This document shows positions 1-6,360 of a DNA stretch of 8,594 bases, piece by piece; position 1 is the stretch's first letter, and every line of letters starts with the position of its first letter. Source of the DNA: Aquamicrobium sp. Lineage in GTDB: Bacteria; Pseudomonadota; Alphaproteobacteria; Rhizobiales; Rhizobiaceae. The DNA lies in the NCBI GenBank assembly GCA_014860725.1, contig JACZJD010000520.1, positions 1 through 8,594 of the forward strand. Direction: 5' to 3'. The translations under genes were made by a program, and so were the position numbers. A model generated the notes under the pieces. The model worked only from the letters and a program-made list of their open reading frames with translations, was not told where the DNA came from and searched no databases.

Positions 1-219
1 CTGCTGCTCGATACCGGCGCGGCGCTCGACAGCCTGCCGCAGGTCGTCGTCACCGACGATGCGGCCTCGCGCATCCGCCTCGGCAACCCGGTCATCGTGC
101 GCGGCCGCGACGCGCCGGCCGAGGCCGACGAGGCCTGCGCCTTCGCGCGCGGCCGGCTCGTCGCCATCGGCGCCATCGAGGCCGGCATGTTCCGGCCCAA
201 GCGCGTGTTTACGAACTGA
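1..219 (+). CDS. truB: tRNA pseudouridine(55) synthase TruB, C-terminal fragment
   Basis: This is the end of an open frame that enters from the left edge, 72 codons and a TGA stop. TruB isomerises U55 of the T-loop of tRNAs to pseudouridine in the cytoplasm. The visible part contains none of the catalytic domain, only the C-terminal region: a stretch with RIRLGNPV, then [17 protein letters not shown] and the ending [10 protein letters not shown]. That GxIExGxFxPKRVF ending is typical of alphaproteobacterial TruB, where the tail forms a small PUA-like RNA-binding domain. The downstream rpsO and pnp genes support the call, since truB-rpsO-pnp is a common bacterial gene order. The start, the catalytic Asp and the full length lie outside the window. 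The identification rests on the short tail plus context, so it is good but not absolute. Confidence 0.85.
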   Translation: MLLDTGAALDSLPQVVVTDDAASRIRLGNPVIVRGRDAPAEADEACAFARGRLVAIGAIEAGMFRPKRVFTN

Positions 220-236
220 TCTCTCTGGCATTTTCG

Positions 237-265
237 CGCTTCTGCGGGCATTGTCCCGCGAAGCG
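237..265 (+). other. Stem-loop in the truB-kinase gap
   Basis: An 11-bp stem with one bulged T (243) pairs 237-242 and 244-248 with 255-265, around the 6-nt loop CATTGT. It starts 17 nt after the truB stop and ends 5 nt before the Shine-Dalgarno of the kinase. No T run follows it, so it is not a classical intrinsic terminator on the + strand. It could protect the truB mRNA 3' end, act as a weak or Rho-assisted terminator, or limit ribosome access to the TTG start downstream. The pairing is seen directly; any role is inferred. Confidence 0.5.
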
Positions 266-279
266 GATGCGAGGAAGCC

Positions 280-1977
280 TTGTCGGACGGCGAGCATGTC
301 AGGAAAGCGGGAAACCGCGGCCGGATTTCGATCAGCACCATCCTGTGGCTGCTGGTCGCCGCCATTCTTCTGCCCGAGCTGATCTTCTCGGCCATCGCCT
401 TCCAGCGCAACAACCAGGCGCAGCAGGCGATGCTGACGACGCTGGCCGAGGCCACGGCCGGCTCCATCGCCGAGACGGTCGACCGCCAGATCGCCGGCAT
501 GATCACGACGCTGCGCGCGCTCTCCACCTCCGGCCCGCTCGAGGCCGGCGCCCTCTCCGATTTCTACGCCCGCTCGGCCAAGGCGCTGCACGACACCGGC
601 ACCCATCTCGCCCTTGCCGACGAGAACCTGACGCAGATCTTCAACACCCGCGTGCCCTTCGGCACGCAGCTTCCCGACATCACCGACCTCGTCACCGGCG
701 AGCGCGCGCTCGCCTCCGGCGAGCCCACGGTCAGCGGCGTCTTCTTCGGCAACACCGCGCAGCGCTGGGTGTTCAACGTCATGCTGCCGGTGCATCAGGA
801 GGCCGGGCCGGCGCGGCTTCTGATCCTGTCGCAGAACGTCGAGGCGCTGGCCGGCGCGCTCGCGTCGCGCAACCTGCGCGGCGGCTGGAACGCGGTCATC
901 GTCGACAGCGCCGGCATGGTGCTCGCCTCCTCCTTCTCGTGGACCGACGTCGGCAAGCCGTTCTTCCTCGCCGGCGAGGACCTGCCGGCCTCCGGCGTCA
1001 CCGTCCCGGCGACGGTGGAGCACGAGGGCGAGACCTACGAGACCATCCGCGCCCGCTCCGAGCTCACCGGCTGGCAGACCATCGTCTGGGCGCCGACGGC
1101 CGTCGTGCGCGCGCCGCTGGTCAGCGCCATGCGCATGCTGGCGCTGGGCGGGCTCGCCATCCTCGCCGTCGGCGTCGTGCTCGCCTGGGTGCTCGGCCGC
1201 CGCATCACAAACTCGGTGCGTCAGCTCGCCAACGACGCCAGGCGCCTCGGCGCCGGCGAGCATGTCGAAGAGGGTGACTATCCCGTCATCGAGATCGCGA
1301 CCGTGTCGCAGGCGCTGGCGCAGGCGTCGAAGGACCGCCGCGCCGCCGAGAACGAGATCCGCTTCCTGATGCGCGAGGTCGCCCACCGCTCCAAGAACCA
1401 GCTCACCGTCGTCTCCTCCATCGCCAAGCAGACGGCGCGGCACGCCCGCACCTTCGCCGCGTTCCAGGATTCGTTCCAGAAGCGGGTGCAGGGGCTGGCG
1501 CGCTCGACCGACCTGCTGATCGCCGGCGGCGTCGCCGGCATCGAGCTGCGCGCCCTGGTCGATGCCCAGATCGAGCCGTTCCGGCCGAGCGACGGGGCGC
1601 GGATCGAGATCGCGGGCGTGCCCTTCCGCCTGTCGCATCAGGCGGCGCAGACGCTGGGTCTCGCCCTGCACGAGCTCGCCACCAACGCCGCCAAGTACGG
1701 CGCCTTCGCCTGGTCGGAGGGACGGCTGAAGGTGAGCTGGAGGCGCTCGGGCGACCGGCTGGAGTTCCTGTGGCGCGAGTTCGTGCCGCGCGTGCGCCGC
1801 CGCAGCGACAGCCGCGGCTTCGGCACCGAGGTCATCGAGCGCATGATGGGCGGCGCGCTGGAGGCCGAGATCGAGCGCACGCTGCACGCCGACGGGCTGG
1901 AATGCCGCTTCTCCATGCCACTGTCGCGGCTCGAGCCCGACGCCGCCGCGCCGCGGAAGGAGACGTCGGAAGCCTGA
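280..1977 (+). CDS. Membrane-bound HWE-family sensor histidine kinase
   Basis: 565 aa. The protein should sense a periplasmic signal and phosphorylate a separate response regulator; none is encoded nearby. Order of parts: a short basic N-terminus; membrane segment 1 (about residues 19-41); a periplasmic sensor of about 240 residues, probably Cache-like by size and layout; membrane segment 2 (about 285-305); a HAMP-like linker (306-345); and the kinase core. The H-box is [10 protein letters not shown] with phospho-acceptor His369. The N-box is [13 protein letters not shown] (His464, Asn469). The WRE motif at 498-500 and GFGT at 513-516 define the HWE/HisKA_2 group, common in Rhizobiales. The start is a TTG at 280: an AGGA (272-275) lies 4 nt upstream, and the next in-frame ATG (residue 51) would remove membrane segment 1. 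The ligand is unknown. The family call is firm; sensor type and partner are inferred. Confidence 0.9.
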   Translation: MSDGEHVRKAGNRGRISISTILWLLVAAILLPELIFSAIAFQRNNQAQQAMLTTLAEATAGSIAETVDRQIAGMITTLRALSTSGPLEAGALSDFYARSAKALHDTGTHLALADENLTQIFNTRVPFGTQLPDITDLVTGERALASGEPTVSGVFFGNTAQRWVFNVMLPVHQEAGPARLLILSQNVEALAGALASRNLRGGWNAVIVDSAGMVLASSFSWTDVGKPFFLAGEDLPASGVTVPATVEHEGETYETIRARSELTGWQTIVWAPTAVVRAPLVSAMRMLALGGLAILAVGVVLAWVLGRRITNSVRQLANDARRLGAGEHVEEGDYPVIEIATVSQALAQASKDRRAAENEIRFLMREVAHRSKNQLTVVSSIAKQTARHARTFAAFQDSFQKRVQGLARSTDLLIAGGVAGIELRALVDAQIEPFRPSDGARIEIAGVPFRLSHQAAQTLGLALHELATNAAKYGAFAWSEGRLKVSWRRSGDRLEFLWREFVPRVRRRSDSRGFGTEVIERMMGGALEAEIERTLHADGLECRFSMPLSRLEPDAAAPRKETSEA

Positions 1978-2001
1978 TCGGCCGGCGGTGCGGCGATTTC
2001 T

Positions 2002-2031
2002 CTGGCAATCGTGGCGCACTTCCACTATATG
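2002..2031 (+). promoter_or_regulatory. Candidate rpsO promoter
   Basis: CTGGCA at 2002-2007 (4 of 6 matches to TTGACA) and TATATG at 2026-2031 (4 of 6 matches to TATAAT) are separated by 18 bp. This lies just after the kinase stop, in the only A/T-leaning patch of the gap. Transcription would start near 2038, which is where the first leader stem begins. That agreement favours the call, but each box is an imperfect match and transcription from upstream is equally possible. Confidence 0.4.
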
Positions 2032-2037
2032 CGCGGC

Positions 2038-2128
2038 AACATTCGCGCATGATGCGCAATGTTCACCGGCCCCCGCTGGACGACATCCCGGCCGTGGGCG
2101 ACCCGTTTCCTCCCGTTTCGAAAGGAAA
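2038..2128 (+). promoter_or_regulatory. Structured rpsO 5' leader, candidate S15 autoregulatory element
   Basis: Three stems lie nearly end to end before rpsO. Stem A pairs 2038-2043 and 2045-2049 with 2053-2063, an 11-bp stem with one bulged C (2044) and the loop TGA. Stem B pairs 2064-2071 with 2090-2096, with one bulge. Stem C pairs TTTCCT (2106-2111) with AGGAAA (2123-2128), which covers most of the rpsO Shine-Dalgarno AAAGGA at 2121-2126. Ribosomal protein S15 is known to repress its own mRNA in several phyla by binding structured leaders that differ in shape between groups, and examples have been reported in Alphaproteobacteria. The pairings are read from the sequence. S15 binding and control are inferred, and I have not matched this to a known covariance model. 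Confidence 0.5.
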
Positions 2129-2134
2129 AACGCG

Positions 2135-2404
2135 ATGTCGATCACCGCAGAACGCAAGCAGGAGCTGCTGAAGGAATTCGCGACCAAGAAGGGCGACACC
2201 GGCTCGCCGGAAGTCCAGGTCGCGATCCTGTCCGAGCGTATCCGCAACCTGACCGAGCACTTCAAGGACCACAAGAAGGACAATCATTCCCGTCGTGGCC
2301 TGCTCGCCCTGGTTTCGCAGCGCCGCAGCCTGCTCGACTATCTGAAGCGCAAGGACGAGGGCCGCTATCAGGTCCTGATCGAGAAGCTCGGCCTGCGCCG
2401 CTAG
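2135..2404 (+). CDS. rpsO: 30S ribosomal protein S15
   Basis: 89 aa, the standard length for bacterial S15. S15 is a primary binding protein of the small subunit that contacts the 16S rRNA three-way junction and helps assemble the platform. The sequence starts [18 protein letters not shown] and carries the family signature across [17 protein letters not shown], then [15 protein letters not shown] and the C-terminal [12 protein letters not shown]. The ATG at 2135 is chosen because AAAGGA (2121-2126) sits 8 nt upstream and the product then has the normal length; the same frame is open further upstream but that part is not S15-like. It lies downstream of truB and the kinase and upstream of pnp, the usual rpsO-pnp pairing. 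Its leader can fold to hide the ribosome site, suggesting autoregulation. Confidence 0.98.
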   Translation: MSITAERKQELLKEFATKKGDTGSPEVQVAILSERIRNLTEHFKDHKKDNHSRRGLLALVSQRRSLLDYLKRKDEGRYQVLIEKLGLRR

Positions 2405-2411
2405 AACCAGC

Positions 2412-2443
2412 CGGCCGGCGGCGCAAGGAAGCGCCGCCGGCCG
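2412..2443 (+). terminator. Strong stem-loop after rpsO (terminator-like, no T run)
   Basis: A perfect 13-bp G/C stem pairs 2412-2424 with 2431-2443 around the loop AAGGAA. It begins 7 nt after the rpsO stop. The following bases, CATTCATG, give only a poor T run, so termination would probably be partial, with some read-through into pnp. In E. coli a terminator and RNase processing sites also separate rpsO from pnp; a matching role here is inferred from position. Confidence 0.6.
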
Positions 2444-2450
2444 CATTCAT

Positions 2451-2504
2451 GGGCCGGCCCCCCGGCCCGCATGGCTCCGCCGTTCGCGAGCGTATCGCGG
2501 AGCC
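2451..2504 (+). other. Two further stem-loops in the rpsO-pnp spacer
   Basis: GGGCCGG (2451-2457) pairs with CCGGCCC (2462-2468) around a CCCC loop, and GGCTCCGC (2473-2480) pairs perfectly with GCGGAGCC (2497-2504). With the 2412-2443 stem they make three hairpins in about 90 nt. In such G/C-rich DNA some pairing arises by chance, but perfect stems of this length in a row suggest a structured mRNA spacer. I see no gene or clear promoter in 2505-2640; weaker pairing there includes GCCCC (2505-2509) with GGGGC (2523-2527). Confidence 0.4.
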
Positions 2505-2640
2505 GCCCCGGGACAGGGTCATGGGGCAGGATTGCAGGGCGCTTTCGGCGGATCGCCGCCGCCCCGAAGCATCGTCGCCGAGCGCGGGTTTCCCCGGGCG
2601 CGATGTCCAGAACGAAAAGCGTCCCGTTGTCTTGCCCGTG

Positions 2641-2701
2641 GCTCGTCCTCAACGAAGCCCGGAAGCGCCCGCACCGCCATGAGGCGGCGGGACGAGCTTC
2701 C
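2641..2701 (+). promoter_or_regulatory. Folded pnp leader just upstream of the start
   Basis: Two partly competing folds share an inner stem, CCGCC (2674-2678) with GGCGG (2683-2687) around the loop ATGA, extended by CCCG (2668-2671) with CGGG (2688-2691). One outer arm pairs GCTCGTCC (2641-2648) with GGACGAGC (2690-2697). The other pairs GGAAGC (2661-2666) with GCTTCC (2696-2701). The structure ends 17 nt before the pnp ATG. In E. coli the pnp leader forms a long duplex that RNase III cuts so that PNPase can repress its own synthesis. A comparable role is plausible here but unproven, and the stem is shorter than the E. coli one. Confidence 0.45.
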
Positions 2702-2718
2702 GTATGGAAGGACTGCAC

Positions 2719-4869
2719 ATGTTCAATCACCACAAAGTCGAGATCGAGTGGGGCGGGCGTCCGCTCATCCTTGAGACGGGCAAGATCGCGCGTCAGGCCG
2801 ACGGCGCCGTGCTCGCCACCTATGGCGAGACCGTGGTTCTGGCCACCGTCGTCTCCGCCAAGGAGCCGAAGCCCGGCCTCGACTTCTTCCCGCTCACCGT
2901 CAACTACCAGGAAAAGACCTTCGCGGCCGGCAAGATCCCCGGCGGCTACTTCAAGCGCGAGGGCCGCCCGACCGAGAAGGAGACGCTGGTCTCCCGCCTG
3001 ATCGACCGGCCGATCCGCCCGCTCTTCGCCGAGGGCTACAAGAACGACACCCAGATCATCGTCACCGTGCTGCAGCACGACCTCGAGAACGATCCCGACA
3101 TCCTGTCGATCGTCGCCACGAGCGCCGCGCTGACCCTGTCGGGCGTGCCCTTCATGGGGCCGATCGGCGGCGCGCGCGTCGGCTACATCGCCGGAGAGTA
3201 CGTGCTCAACCCGCATGTCGACGAGATGCCGGAATCGAAGCTCGACCTCGTGGTCGCCGGCACCGCCGACGCCGTGCTGATGGTCGAGTCGGAGGCCCAG
3301 GAACTGCCCGAGGACGTGATGCTCGGCGCGGTCATGTTCGGCCACAAGGCGTTCCAGCCGGTCATCGACGCCATCATCAGGCTGGCCGAGGCCGCCGCCA
3401 AGGACCCGCGCGACCACGTCGCGCCGGACTATTCCGCGCTCGAGGCCGAGATGCTCCAGCTCGTCGAGGGCGAGCTGCGCGAGGCCTACAAGAACACCGT
3501 CAAGCAGGAGCGCTACGCCGCCGTCGACGCGGTCAAGGCCAAGGTCAAGGCCCACTTCACCCCCGCCGAGGGCGAGGAGGCGAAGTGGACGCCCGAGCAG
3601 GTCGCCGCCGTGTTCAAGGAGCTCCAGGCCAAGATCGTGCGCTGGAACATCCTCGACACCGGTTCGCGCATCGACGGCCGCGACCTCTCGACCGTGCGGC
3701 CGATCGTGGCCGAGGTCGGCGTGCTGCCGCGCACTCACGGCTCGGCCGTGTTCACCCGTGGCGAGACGCAGGCGATCGTGGTCGCCACGCTCGGCACCGG
3801 CGAGGACGAGCAGTATGTCGACGCGCTGACCGGCACCTACAAGGAGACCTTCCTCCTCCACTACAACTTCCCGCCCTATTCGGTGGGCGAGACCGGCCGC
3901 ATGGGTTCGCCCGGCCGCCGCGAGATCGGCCACGGCAAGCTCGCCTGGCGCGCCGTCCATCCGATGCTGCCCTCGGCGGACCAGTTCCCCTACACGCTGC
4001 GCGTCGTCTCCGAGATCACCGAGTCGAACGGCTCGTCCTCGATGGCGACCGTGTGCGGGACGTCGCTGGCGCTGATGGATGCGGGCGTGCCGCTCGCCAA
4101 GCCGGTCGCCGGCATCGCCATGGGCCTGATCAAGGAAGGCGAGCGCTTCGCGGTGCTGTCCGACATCCTCGGCGACGAGGACCATCTCGGCGACATGGAC
4201 TTCAAGGTGGCCGGCACCGCCTACGGCATCACCTCGCTCCAGATGGACATCAAGATCGACGGCATCACCGAGGAGATCATGAAGATCGCCCTCGACCAGG
4301 CCAAGGGCGGCCGCCTGCACATCCTCGGCGAGATGGCCAAGGCGCTGTCGGAAAGCCGCGGCGAACTCGGCGAGTTCGCCCCGCGCATCGAGGTGATGCA
4401 CATCCCGACCGACAAGATCCGCGACGTGATCGGCTCGGGCGGCAAGGTGATCCGCGAGATCGTCGAGAAGACCGGCGCCAAGATCAACATCGAGGACGAC
4501 GGCACGGTCAAGATCGCTTCGTCCAACGCCAAGGAGATCGAGGCGGCGAAGAAGTGGATTCACACCATCGTCGCCGAGCCCGAGGTGGGCGAGATCTACG
4601 AGGGCACGGTGGTCAAGACCGCCGACTTCGGCGCCTTCGTCAACTTCTTCGGCCCGCGTGACGGCCTCGTCCACATCTCGCAGCTTGCCGACAACCGCGT
4701 CCAGAAGACCACCGACGTGGTCAAGGAGGGCGACAAGGTCTGGGTCAAGCTGATGGGCTTCGACGAGCGCGGCAAGGTGCGCCTGTCCATGAAGGTCGTC
4801 GACCAGGCGACCGGCAAGGAGATCGTCAGGGAGAAGAAGAAGGAAGAGGCGGAAGACGCCGACGCCTGA
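2719..4869 (+). CDS. pnp: Polyribonucleotide nucleotidyltransferase (PNPase)
   Basis: 716 aa, full length. PNPase degrades RNA 3'-to-5' using phosphate, releasing nucleoside diphosphates, acts in the degradosome and can add tails in reverse. Domains: RNase PH-like 1 (about 10-145) with the RNA-channel motif GYFKREGRP near 76 and [10 protein letters not shown]; the alpha-helical domain (about 230-310); RNase PH-like 2 (about 315-545) with the phosphate-binding serines in [10 protein letters not shown] (439-441) and metal-binding Asp486 and Asp492 in [12 protein letters not shown] (about 555-615) with the IGSGGK loop; S1 (about 624-692); and a short acidic/basic tail. The ATG at 2719 is preferred over the in-frame ATG at 2704: GGAAGGA (2706-2712) lies 6 nt upstream, and [13 protein letters not shown] fits rhizobial PNPases. 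The first ATG has only a weak ribosome site. No truncation or missing key residue is seen. Confidence 0.97.
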   Translation: MFNHHKVEIEWGGRPLILETGKIARQADGAVLATYGETVVLATVVSAKEPKPGLDFFPLTVNYQEKTFAAGKIPGGYFKREGRPTEKETLVSRLIDRPIRPLFAEGYKNDTQIIVTVLQHDLENDPDILSIVATSAALTLSGVPFMGPIGGARVGYIAGEYVLNPHVDEMPESKLDLVVAGTADAVLMVESEAQELPEDVMLGAVMFGHKAFQPVIDAIIRLAEAAAKDPRDHVAPDYSALEAEMLQLVEGELREAYKNTVKQERYAAVDAVKAKVKAHFTPAEGEEAKWTPEQVAAVFKELQAKIVRWNILDTGSRIDGRDLSTVRPIVAEVGVLPRTHGSAVFTRGETQAIVVATLGTGEDEQYVDALTGTYKETFLLHYNFPPYSVGETGRMGSPGRREIGHGKLAWRAVHPMLPSADQFPYTLRVVSEITESNGSSSMATVCGTSLALMDAGVPLAKPVAGIAMGLIKEGERFAVLSDILGDEDHLGDMDFKVAGTAYGITSLQMDIKIDGITEEIMKIALDQAKGGRLHILGEMAKALSESRGELGEFAPRIEVMHIPTDKIRDVIGSGGKVIREIVEKTGAKINIEDDGTVKIASSNAKEIEAAKKWIHTIVAEPEVGEIYEGTVVKTADFGAFVNFFGPRDGLVHISQLADNRVQKTTDVVKEGDKVWVKLMGFDERGKVRLSMKVVDQATGKEIVREKKKEEAEDADA

Positions 4870-4892
4870 TCGTCCTGACGGATGCCTTCGCG

Positions 4893-4931
4893 AACGGGCG
4901 CGGCCGCACGGTCCGCGCCCGTTACGGTTTT
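4893..4931 (+). terminator. Intrinsic terminator after pnp
   Basis: AACGGGCGCGG (4893-4903) pairs perfectly with CCGCGCCCGTT (4913-4923) around a 9-nt loop. After ACGG comes a run of four T (4928-4931). It starts 23 nt after the pnp stop. The T run is short and slightly displaced, but this is the best terminator shape in the window and marks the end of the rpsO-pnp unit. Confidence 0.65.
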
Positions 4932-4949
4932 CCGGGGGCGTCGGCGCTG

Positions 4950-5085
4950 CCCCTCACCGGCTCGCTGCGCTCGCCACCTCTCCCCAGCGGGGAGAGGAAA
5001 AGCCCAGGCTGGATGAAGCGCCGGCACCGCGGCAGCGGTATTCCTCTCTCGCCGGGGAGAGGTGGCCCGAAGGGCCGGTGAGGGG
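4950..5085. repeat. Composite palindromic repeat element (REP/MITE-like), about 136 bp
   Basis: Two nested inverted pairs frame the element: CCCCTCACCGGC (4950-4961) with GCCGGTGAGGGG (5074-5085), and CCACCTCTCCCC (4974-4985) with GGGGAGAGGTGG (5054-5065). Each half also folds alone: CCTCTCCCC (4977-4985) with GGGGAGAGG (4989-4997), and CCTCTC (5043-5048) with GAGAGG (5057-5062). The right half adds GGCCC-GAA-GGGCC (5064-5076). Repeats with this CCCCTCACCGGC...ACCTCTCCCC wording are, from memory, scattered in many copies between genes in Rhizobiales genomes. It encodes no transposase and would move, if at all, with help in trans. The middle (about 4998-5042) is unpaired filler. Copy number cannot be judged from this window. 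Confidence 0.8.
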
Positions 5086-5131
5086 TTACGCCGGCATTGC
5101 AGGAAAAGAGATTCCCGAAGGCGGGCTTTGG

Positions 5132-6151
5132 ATGGATGATTTCACGAAAACGCTGTTCCACCCCTTCGAGGCCGGGCTGCTCGATCTGCCGGCAGGGGGC
5201 GGGCGCGTGCTGTTCCTCAACGCCGTGCCGGGCTTTCGCCTGCCGCAGGGCTTCGAGGCCGAGATCGTGGCGGTCCAGGATTTCCGCCCCGCCTTCCTGG
5301 CGCTGAAGGCCGCGGGCGTGCCGGTTGAGCCGGTGGCGCAGGGCGAGGGCTACGACCTCGCGCTCGTCCTTGCCGGCCGCCATCGCGGCCGGAACGAGCT
5401 GTGGGTGGCCGAGGCGCTGGAGCGGGTGCGGCCGGGCGGCCAGGTCGTCGTCGCCTGCGGCAAGACCGACGGCGCGGCGAGCCTTGCCAAGCGCCTTTCC
5501 TCCCTCGCCGGGGTCGAAGGCCGCGCCTCCAAGCATCACGGCGTCGTCTTCTGGCTGCGCCGGGGGGACGATGCGGCGCAGGCCGCCGCCGCGCTGCGCG
5601 CGGCCAACCCGCCGCTCGTGCTCGAAGGCGGCTTCCGCACCGTGCCCGGCCTGTTCTCGCACGAGCGCGCCGATGCCGGATCGCGCTTCCTCGCCGACAA
5701 CCTGCCCGCCGGGCTGAAGGGCGCGGCCGCGGATTTCGGCGCCGGCTGGGGCTACCTCTCCATCCGCCTCGCCGGCCATGCCCCGGACGTCGCCGCCATC
5801 GACCTCTACGAGGCGAGCTTTGCCGCCTGCGAGACGGCGAAGGCCAACATGGCGGCGCTGGCGCCGCAGACGCCGGCGCGCGTCGTCTGGCACGACCTGC
5901 TCGCCGAGCCGGTCGAGCGCCGCTACGACCTCGTCGTCATGAACCCGCCCTTCCATCAGGGCCGCGCGACGGAGCCCACGATCGGCGAAGGCATGATCCG
6001 CGCCGCCTCGAAGGCGCTGAAGCCGGGCGGCCGCCTCTTCCTCGTCGCCAACCGTCCGCTGCCCTACGAGGCCGTGCTGCAGCAGACCTTCGCCCGCCAC
6101 GGCGAAACCTGCCGCGACGCGCGCTTCAAGCTCCTGTGGGCCTTCCGCTGA
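5132..6151 (+). CDS. Class I SAM-dependent methyltransferase, RsmC/RlmG-like
   Basis: 339 aa, close to E. coli RsmC (343 aa), which methylates G1207 of 16S rRNA on N2. As in RsmC there are two tandem Rossmann-type halves. The N-terminal half (about 1-160) lacks a clear SAM loop and is probably a degenerate, substrate-binding copy. The C-terminal half is catalytic: the lead-in GLFSHERADAGSRFL (173-187), motif I DFGAGWGYLS (201-210), the acidic IDLYEAS (about 223-229) and the catalytic NPPFH (271-275), then KPGGRLFLVANRPLPYE and the ending RFKLLWAFR. The NPPF(H) motif marks methylation of an exocyclic amino group. The ATG at 5132 is chosen with GAAGG (5117-5121) upstream; the frame stays open to a GTG at 5078, but that lies inside the palindromic repeat. 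A methyltransferase after pnp is common in Rhizobiales. The fold is certain; the exact rRNA target is inferred. Confidence 0.85.
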   Translation: MDDFTKTLFHPFEAGLLDLPAGGGRVLFLNAVPGFRLPQGFEAEIVAVQDFRPAFLALKAAGVPVEPVAQGEGYDLALVLAGRHRGRNELWVAEALERVRPGGQVVVACGKTDGAASLAKRLSSLAGVEGRASKHHGVVFWLRRGDDAAQAAAALRAANPPLVLEGGFRTVPGLFSHERADAGSRFLADNLPAGLKGAAADFGAGWGYLSIRLAGHAPDVAAIDLYEASFAACETAKANMAALAPQTPARVVWHDLLAEPVERRYDLVVMNPPFHQGRATEPTIGEGMIRAASKALKPGGRLFLVANRPLPYEAVLQQTFARHGETCRDARFKLLWAFR

Positions 6152-6168
6152 CGCGACAGCCTTTCGGG

Positions 6169-6260
6169 AAAACATGATAAAAATACTCAGGAATTTGATT
6201 TCCCGCTTTCGTCTATCCAGGAACTGATTTCTATCAAGAGAGGAGATAATGGAAAAATCT
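6169..6260 (+). promoter_or_regulatory. A/T-rich control region upstream of the cytochrome-flavoprotein operon
   Basis: This stretch is far richer in A and T than anything else in the window. It holds a near-perfect direct repeat: CAGGAATTTGATTTC (6188-6202) and CAGGAACTGATTTC (6218-6231), one base shorter and 30 bp apart, about three helical turns. TCTATC also occurs twice (6212-6217, 6230-6235). GATAAT at 6245-6250 matches TATAAT at 5 of 6 bases, but its possible -35 partner is weak (CTGATT, 15 bp upstream). Evenly spaced repeats at a promoter suggest a regulator operator. No classical BigR/SqrR-type palindrome was found, so the regulator is unknown. The rest of the 209-bp gap, to 6360, holds only the small frame described separately and the cytochrome ribosome site. 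Confidence 0.5.
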
Positions 6261-6299
6261 CCTCGAACCCCCGCGTCCCTGCGCAAGCCCATGGCCTGA
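6249..6299 (+). CDS. Possible 16-codon leader peptide
   Basis: A short frame reads MEKSPRTPASLRKPMA then TGA. It is preceded by GAGAGGAG (6238-6245), one of the strongest Shine-Dalgarno matches in the window, only 3 nt before the ATG. It ends 61 nt before the cytochrome start and is not in frame with it. It could be a translated leader that controls the operon, but the first bases overlap the -10-like GATAAT, so the purine-rich run may be promoter sequence instead. Frames this short arise by chance; only conservation or ribosome profiling would settle it. Confidence 0.2.
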   Translation: MEKSPRTPASLRKPMA

Positions 6300-6360
6300 C
6301 TCACGCGCCCGGAGCCGGTTAGATGCCGCTTCATCCGGTCATCTGCGAGGGGGTTCTGCA

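Noticed and set aside
267..1277. 336-codon + strand frame overlapping the kinase
   Set aside because: It is the +2 shadow of the kinase, extremely arginine- and alanine-rich, and ends in mid-kinase; the kinase frame carries all HWE motifs.
2621..2660. Separate pnp promoter around TTGTCT (2627-2632)
   Set aside because: The -35-like box is acceptable, but there is no -10-like sequence at 16-18 bp; not supported from sequence alone.
3585..4661. 358-codon + strand frame inside pnp
   Set aside because: It is an out-of-frame shadow of the second RNase PH and KH regions, almost entirely R, G, D, H and A.
2401..4674. 757-codon open frame antisense to pnp
   Set aside because: pnp on the + strand is unmistakable over its full length. 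The antisense product is rich in D, L, G, H and R with no domain pattern, as expected from the reverse reading of G/C-biased codons.
4950..5085. CRISPR array or insertion sequence at the repeat
   Set aside because: There are no regularly spaced identical direct repeats and no transposase; the pattern is nested inverted repeats, as in a REP/MITE-like element.
5078..5131. Extended GTG start for the methyltransferase
   Set aside because: The extra 18 codons fall partly within the palindromic repeat and have no family resemblance; the ATG at 5132 gives the RsmC-like length.
6195..6217. TTGATT with a downstream TCTATC as a sigma-70 promoter
   Set aside because: The spacing is only 11 bp, too short for a -35/-10 pair; the bases are better explained as part of the direct repeats.
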